Shown in pieces: positions 59,623 through 64,000 of a DNA stretch of 64,000 bases. Every line of letters begins with the position of its first letter. Within the stretch, counting starts at the first letter, position 1. The translations under genes and the position numbers were made by a program. The notes below the pieces were generated by a model. That model made no database searches. It worked only from the letters and a program-made list of their open reading frames with translations, and had not been told where the DNA came from. This DNA comes from Corynebacterium sp. sy039 (GTDB taxonomy: Bacteria; Actinomycetota; Actinomycetes; Mycobacteriales; Mycobacteriaceae), in assembly GCF_007904105.1 (NCBI RefSeq), contig NZ_CP042325.1:1860001-1924000 (forward strand), given 5' to 3'.

Positions 59623-61235
59623 TTACGCTGCGCGCAAGTGACCACCCGTAGTTACTTTAGGACGGTCTTTCTTCGCTACAGTCTTAGCCTGCTTAGCGAC
59701 GTTATCCTTCACACTTTCAGAGATAGCGGTCTTAGGTTCAGGCTTAGATTCTGGTTTAGAATCGGCAGGTTTGTCCTCAGGTTTTTCTTCCTTATCCTCA
59801 GGCTCTACGACTGTAGTAACAACCTCACCCTGCTCAGCCTCAACATCTGTGTCAGGTACAGTCGGTGGAACAACAGGCTTAACCGGTTCCTCACGTTCTT
59901 CAGGACGCTCAACCGGCTTCACAGGTTTCTCCTGCTCAGGTTCCTGTGGTTCTTCAGAAGGAGTAGGCTCCTGAGTTTCCTCACTCGGAGTTGGTTCCTC
60001 TGTTTCCTTAGAAGGCTTAGCAGGACCAACCTCCTCTTCGTCGGAAGGCGTTGGTTCCTCAGACTCTACAGGTTCCTCACTAGGAGGCACCTCAGTCTCC
60101 TCATCAGGACAAAGAGTAATATGCTGGAACCCCTGATCACAGTTATCCTCAGCTCCAAGCAGTGAACCATAATAATTCACGGCAGGATTCCAGTCAAGGT
60201 TAAATGTCTCCGCATACTGCCGGTAGCGATCACCACCAGACTCAATATCATTGCTAATCGTGTCAAAACGACCAGTATCACGAGTAACTGCACAGGTTCC
60301 TACACCAGTCAAACCATGCTTTGTACCTTGCTCAGCATACAACGCAGCAATCTTCTCATTCTCTAGGGCGATTTCTTTGTTGCGCTGAACAATTTCTGCT
60401 TTACGAGCTTCAGACGCAGACTCATCCTCAGGAATCATTGGGATAGAGACAGGAGGTAACTCAGCAGAACGCGCCCACGGGTAATTTTTCAGATTCTGGC
60501 ACCCCTCCTCAGCACTACCAGGTCCACCACCCTCAGCAGAACACTTCCACAACATATTATCCGCACGAATCGGAATGTAGGTATCCTCACCAACTGCTTC
60601 AACAGTACCGGTGACCTCAAAAGTGAATACACCCAACGCATACAAGCCGATTTGATAGAAATCCCAATCAGGCTGATACTCAAAACTAGAAGACTCAACA
60701 CCATATGGGTCTCTCGCCGAAACATCAACATCATCTTTTTGAGAAGCAGAAGTTTCGAGCGAACCGGCAGGATTCTTCACAAACGACGACACATGATATG
60801 TCTCGTTATCCTTTAGTTCCTCCATTGAATCAACAATAGGAACCTGGTAATCCACCATCTTTGCAGGAACATAGCTCCAGCTAAAATTATCAGAAGAGTA
60901 GTATTTTTGCGCCGGCATATGCGTCAACCTAATCGACACATCTTTCACCGTAGATGGGATCATAATCTGCGCACCACGAGAGGTTTGGATGTGATCCTCA
61001 GACATCGCCAACGGTGATAACTGCACCTGCCACGTGACCTGTGTTTCATCCCCCACCTGTTTTACACAGGTAGAACCTGTATCACAGTTCGCACCACCCC
61101 ACGAACCACGAACATTATCAGCACCTCCCCCTTCGTTAGCGGCTAATACTGAGGGGGGGGGGCTAGAAAACCCGAACCAAGCATACTTACGGCAACTACT
61201 GCCGCAGCACGCTTAGCAAAACGTTGTAAAAACAT
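59623..61235 (-). pseudogene. Paralogous secreted surface protein, frame OFF at a C10 tract (likely switchable)
   Basis: From ATG 61235 the frame reads MFLQRFAKRAAAVVA and enters ten C (61153-61162). With ten C it continues GCC-CCC-CCC-CCT-CAG-TAT-TAG and stops after 30 residues. With eleven C it would read PPPSVLAANEGGGADN and join the long open frame (59623-61056 and upstream), giving about 538 residues. That frame parallels its neighbour: GSWGGANCDTGSTCV, WQVQLSPLAMSEDHIQT, a PSEEPQEP/TPSEETQEP stalk, and a tail RPKVTTGGHLRAA. Everything downstream is intact, which argues for a phase-off gene and not a decayed one. Confidence 0.82.
61153..61162 (-). repeat. C10 homopolymer in the coding strand (OFF copy)
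   Basis: Ten G on the plus strand, at the position matching the tract at 58200-58209. One C more, or two fewer, would restore the frame. Confidence 0.95.
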
Positions 61236-61565
61236 ATTTCCTCAATTTCTTCCTAGGAAAAAGAACAAAAAAGCACTTTCCAAGCCATCCTCAACCAAAC
61301 AAAGCTGAGAAAAACCTAAAAGCCCCCTCATCATAACCCAAACAACATAATTTTCCACCATAATAGGACTTCTCCCTAAAGCACCCAGTACTCTACGTCC
61401 CCTTTCCAAACCTATACCCCATGCTGGTGTAACCACTTATCAAACAGAACATTAACCAAAGATGAAAACCTGGATTCCGTCGAGCGCATAAAGAAAACAG
61501 TCGGTATCTTTTTAGTGTTTTGGTTTTGTTTCCTTCAATTCTTAACGCGAAAGATAACACTTACT
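61236..61565. promoter_or_regulatory. Divergent promoter region, surface protein versus GDPD gene
   Basis: 330 bases without a gene. GAGGAAAT precedes the surface-protein ATG on the minus strand. The start of the GDPD gene on the plus strand has only a weak ribosome binding site (GCGAAAG). A stretch resembling the upstream DNA of the first surface-protein gene (CTGAGAAAAACC, then TAAAAGCC, then CTCATCATAACC; 61309-61340 compared with 58350-58382) shows the duplication extended beyond the coding part. Confidence 0.5.
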
Positions 61566-62675
61566 ATGAAAAAATATCTGCCAGCACGGGCTATGCTCGC
61601 AGCAACCCTAGTCAGCGCACTTATGCTCAGTGGTTGCAGCAATAGTGAAAGCGACAGCACCGCCGAAAAAACCAGCGCCGCAGCAAGCGCAGCGAACACG
61701 TCCCAGGCTCCTACACCACTGGCAGCCAATAGCAACGCAGCTGCAAGCGCCAAGCTACCTACCACTTTCGATTTGCAAGCACACCGTGGTGGTCGAGGCG
61801 AGTGGACCGAAAACTCACGCACCTCTTTTGAGAATGTCAAGAATGTCGGCGTTACCACCATTGAGCTTGACATTCTTGTCTCCGAAGACGGAGTACCAGT
61901 GGTATGGCACGATGAGGACATTCAGGCAGAAAAATGCGCAGATACCGCACCTGCCACCCCGCAAGACCCCGAGTTCCCATACGTCGGCAAGCTCATTAAA
62001 GATCTGTCTTGGGCACAATTGCAAACCCTCGACTGCAACAAAGCACTCGAGAAGTTCCCAGAAGCAAAACATGAACAGGGCACAAAGCTCATTCAGCTCA
62101 GTGAGCTCTATGACATCTATGCTGGTACCGACGCGTATTTTAATGTCGAGGCAAAGGTAGCCGTGGAAAAACCAGGCACCAACAAACCAAACCCAGAAAT
62201 TGTTAGCGCAATGCTGGGCGCGATCAATGCGTCTGGTATGGCAGATCGCACCACAATTCAGTCCTTCGACTGGAGCATTTTCCCGCTCTTCCGTGAACAA
62301 GCCCCTGAGATTCCATTGGCACTACTCTGGGACGAAACCACCTGGAAGTCTGGTTCCGCATGGACCGGTTCCGTAGATTATGACGCTGTAAAAGGCGATG
62401 TCATTGCAGCCGCCAAGCAGCTCGACGTACAGATCCTGTCCCCTGGTTTTGCGGTTCCTTATGACGCAGCCGCCGGCGATAAAGACTATCACCCTGTGGC
62501 GACACCAGAGTTTATGCGCAAAGCGCACGAGGCTGGCTTGCGAGTAATCCCGTGGACAATCAATGATGAAGCAACAATGCGAGAGCAGATCGACGCTGGT
62601 GTCGACGGCATTATCACTGATTATCCATCCAAGCTCAAGAAGATTCTGGACGAAAAAGGCGTGGAGTATAAGTAG
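61566..62675 (+). CDS. Glycerophosphodiester phosphodiesterase lipoprotein
   Basis: 369 residues from ATG 61566 (MKKYLPARAMLAA). Lipobox LSGC with Cys24, then an Ala/Ser/Thr linker. GDPD catalytic residues are visible: His73-Arg74 in LQAHRGGRGEWTENS, Glu82-Asn83, Glu100 and Asp102 in IELDILVSEDG, and His115 in VWHDED. The barrel ends with IPWTINDEATMREQIDAGVDGIITDYP. It cleaves glycerophosphodiesters outside the membrane to glycerol-3-phosphate and an alcohol. Confidence 0.92.
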   Translation: MKKYLPARAMLAATLVSALMLSGCSNSESDSTAEKTSAAASAANTSQAPTPLAANSNAAASAKLPTTFDLQAHRGGRGEWTENSRTSFENVKNVGVTTIELDILVSEDGVPVVWHDEDIQAEKCADTAPATPQDPEFPYVGKLIKDLSWAQLQTLDCNKALEKFPEAKHEQGTKLIQLSELYDIYAGTDAYFNVEAKVAVEKPGTNKPNPEIVSAMLGAINASGMADRTTIQSFDWSIFPLFREQAPEIPLALLWDETTWKSGSAWTGSVDYDAVKGDVIAAAKQLDVQILSPGFAVPYDAAAGDKDYHPVATPEFMRKAHEAGLRVIPWTINDEATMREQIDAGVDGIITDYPSKLKKILDEKGVEYK

Positions 62676-62684
62676 GTTTTATAC

Positions 62685-63827
62685 TCAGAGATCGACAGCA
62701 TATTCACGAAGATAATCTCGTAAATAAGGCAAGCTAAAGTCGATCTCTCCTTTATTTGCGGTTGGCGTTATCATCTCAGCATTGATCAGGCGACGACGGT
62801 AGTTACTGATGTACTGAGCAGTTTTCCCTAACCTCTGCGCAATATCTGTGAGCTGTGATGGACCATCATCTTGTGCCATGCACGCTAAAAAAGCACGGTC
62901 AGTATACGAAAGATCCGATAACGCTGGCTCGTGCACAAGTTGCCCCAACTTACGACGCGCCCTCTGGATACTTTGCTCAGCAGCTTCCACCGATATGCTC
63001 TGGTTTTCCCGCATATGAAACGCCGCTTGTCCAACAAGTTGAATCATGAATGGATATCCTGCGCACGCTTTCACCGCATATTTAAGTGCGGTTTGATCCC
63101 ATTCCACTCCCAATTCTTTTACAGGATCATTTAACGCAACACGAACTTCCGCATCGGAAACTTTTTCCAAAACAATGCGATTGGCTCTGCGCAAAAAAGT
63201 AACTGGGTTTGCATCATTATCACTAGCCAACAATGGTCTGATTGCAGAGGGTATCCCAGCCATTGCTACTGCAATTTCGCCTTCTCTACGCATAATATGC
63301 TGAATAGTTGTACTAAAGTCAAATACCTCATCCCTGCGTAGATGATGTATTTCGTCGAGAGTAATCAGCAATCCGGTGGGTTCTTGTTTCATTTTCTTAT
63401 CAATACTGTGCTGATATACCAACAAATCTTCTATAGCATCTCGCAAGGTATATGTAGTTTCGTGCAATGCACGTGTTTCCCAATTAAGCCCCAAACCTAG
63501 ATTAAAAATCGTAAGATTTAAGCCAGTAAGTGTCTTCTTATCAGAAGCCAAAATTTTGATGATTCGATCCCGAATGCGATCTACAAAACCTGGTGTTGCA
63601 GTCTCATCAATAATGCGCCAACCACGTTGCTCAGCGCAGTCCTTAAATGCATTGAGGAGCACTGTCTTTCCGATTCCGCGCGCACCAATAATTAATGAGG
63701 TACGTTCATGAGTGCCAGGACCATTATCGAGAGCAAAACCGAAATCCTTAATAAGGACATCACGTCCTACCAATAATGGTGGTGTGGTACCAAAAGTAGC
63801 TCTAAACGGATTACGCATTCTCTCCAT
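62685..63827 (-). CDS. AAA ATPase with C-terminal winged-helix-like domain
   Basis: 380 residues. Walker A GARGIGKTVLLNA (about residues 48-60), Walker B LLITLDEIHHL (about 152), sensor FLRRANRIVLEKV and a lid helix region. The C-terminal part (QLTDIAQRLGKTAQYISNYRRRLINAEMI) resembles a DNA-binding winged helix, in the manner of Orc/Cdc6-like or TniB-like ATPases. ATG 63827 and ATG 63818 are both possible. A five-unit 9-bp tandem array lies about 40 bases upstream, a likely binding site. No transposase or partner gene is next to it in the window. Confidence 0.75.
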   Translation of the reverse strand: MERMRNPFRATFGTTPPLLVGRDVLIKDFGFALDNGPGTHERTSLIIGARGIGKTVLLNAFKDCAEQRGWRIIDETATPGFVDRIRDRIIKILASDKKTLTGLNLTIFNLGLGLNWETRALHETTYTLRDAIEDLLVYQHSIDKKMKQEPTGLLITLDEIHHLRRDEVFDFSTTIQHIMRREGEIAVAMAGIPSAIRPLLASDNDANPVTFLRRANRIVLEKVSDAEVRVALNDPVKELGVEWDQTALKYAVKACAGYPFMIQLVGQAAFHMRENQSISVEAAEQSIQRARRKLGQLVHEPALSDLSYTDRAFLACMAQDDGPSQLTDIAQRLGKTAQYISNYRRRLINAEMITPTANKGEIDFSLPYLRDYLREYAVDL

Positions 63828-63867
63828 GCACTCAGTGTAATCAAAGCACTTGTGTATCGCTATTTAA

Positions 63868-63912
63868 TTTATGTAGTTTATGTAATTTGTTTATTTTATG
63901 AACTTTATGAAC
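63868..63912. repeat. Five tandem 9-bp units upstream of the ATPase gene
   Basis: Consecutive units on the plus strand: TTTATGTAG, TTTATGTAA, TTTGTTTAT, TTTATGAAC, TTTATGAAC. The phase is exactly nine bases through 45 bases. The position is just upstream of the minus-strand ATPase gene, so an operator or iteron array is plausible. Confidence 0.8.
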
Positions 63913-64000
63913 AAAGGGGGATAATCGTGTTCCGCACCCATAAGATGAAAAACCACAGCTAGAATGCTTAAACCATCTATAATCTTCCATGTCGCCACTA
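63913..64000. other. End of window, no gene seen
   Basis: 88 bases upstream of the repeat array. GGGGG followed by ATAATC and GTG opens only a frame of 11 codons, so I call nothing. Confidence 0.6.

Noticed and set aside
61034..61216. Plus-strand 60-codon frame over the second poly-C tract
   Set aside because: It is antisense to the surface protein gene and is useful only to confirm that the tract has ten bases.
1..64000. tRNA or rRNA genes
   Set aside because: No cloverleaf-like or rRNA sequence was recognised by eye; a tRNA scan would be needed to exclude one in the intergenic gaps.

Overview
The window is a piece of a Corynebacterium chromosome. The evidence is the ribosomal and transcription gene order, all on the minus strand: rpoB-rpoC, then rpsL-rpsG-fusA-tuf, then the head of the S10 operon (rpsJ-rplC-rplD-rplW-rplB). 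The actinobacterial protein sequences, frequent GTG starts and secreted/lipoprotein signals agree with this. The species cannot be fixed from this window. The DNA is not GC-rich for the genus by eye (not computed).

Layout. 1-2248: S10 operon start, with rplB cut by the window edge. 2999-8558: peptide-type ABC importer (two permeases, a double ATPase, a lipoprotein). 8700-19570: accessory block of exporters (a one-gene ABC half-exporter, three MFS pumps, a three-gene ABC-2 exporter with a frameshifted permease and a 24-codon ORF in front), a DUF4143-type ATPase behind five 23-bp tandem repeats, a VOC protein and an IS1595-like remnant. A 38-bp repeat that includes a terminator occurs at both ends of this block. 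19573-21085: two membrane proteins. 21155-25862: tuf, fusA, rpsG, rpsL. 26135-27283: orphan sugar-ABC ATPase.

27415-46405 is the most unusual part: about 19 kb of large multi-domain proteins inserted between the rpsL and rpoBC operons. Reading leftwards it encodes two small membrane proteins, an extracytoplasmic vWA protein with a transmembrane segment, a tubulin/FtsZ-like protein of about 1200 residues, a two-TM partner overlapping it, a beta-rich protein with proline tail, a GAP1-like (GTPase-associated) protein, a cytosolic vWA protein, a P-loop GTPase and a four-TM protein. A TPR-like, Gln-rich protein converges on the end. I read it as one membrane-tethered NTPase system of unknown function, possibly defence or stress sensing.

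46629-48606: GDSL-type esterase, a small membrane protein whose likely promoter contains a C8 tract, and a lipoprotein. 48757-56397: rpoC and rpoB. RpoB carries Asn at the rifampicin-cluster position that is His in E. coli (526), and Met at the 511 equivalent. 56721-61235: two paralogous secreted proteins, each with a ten-C tract at the same place in the signal peptide. One is in frame and the other is out of frame, which is a strong case for phase variation. A decayed MFS gene lies between them. 61566-63827: a glycerophosphodiesterase lipoprotein and an ATPase with a probable winged helix, preceded by a five-unit 9-bp tandem array.
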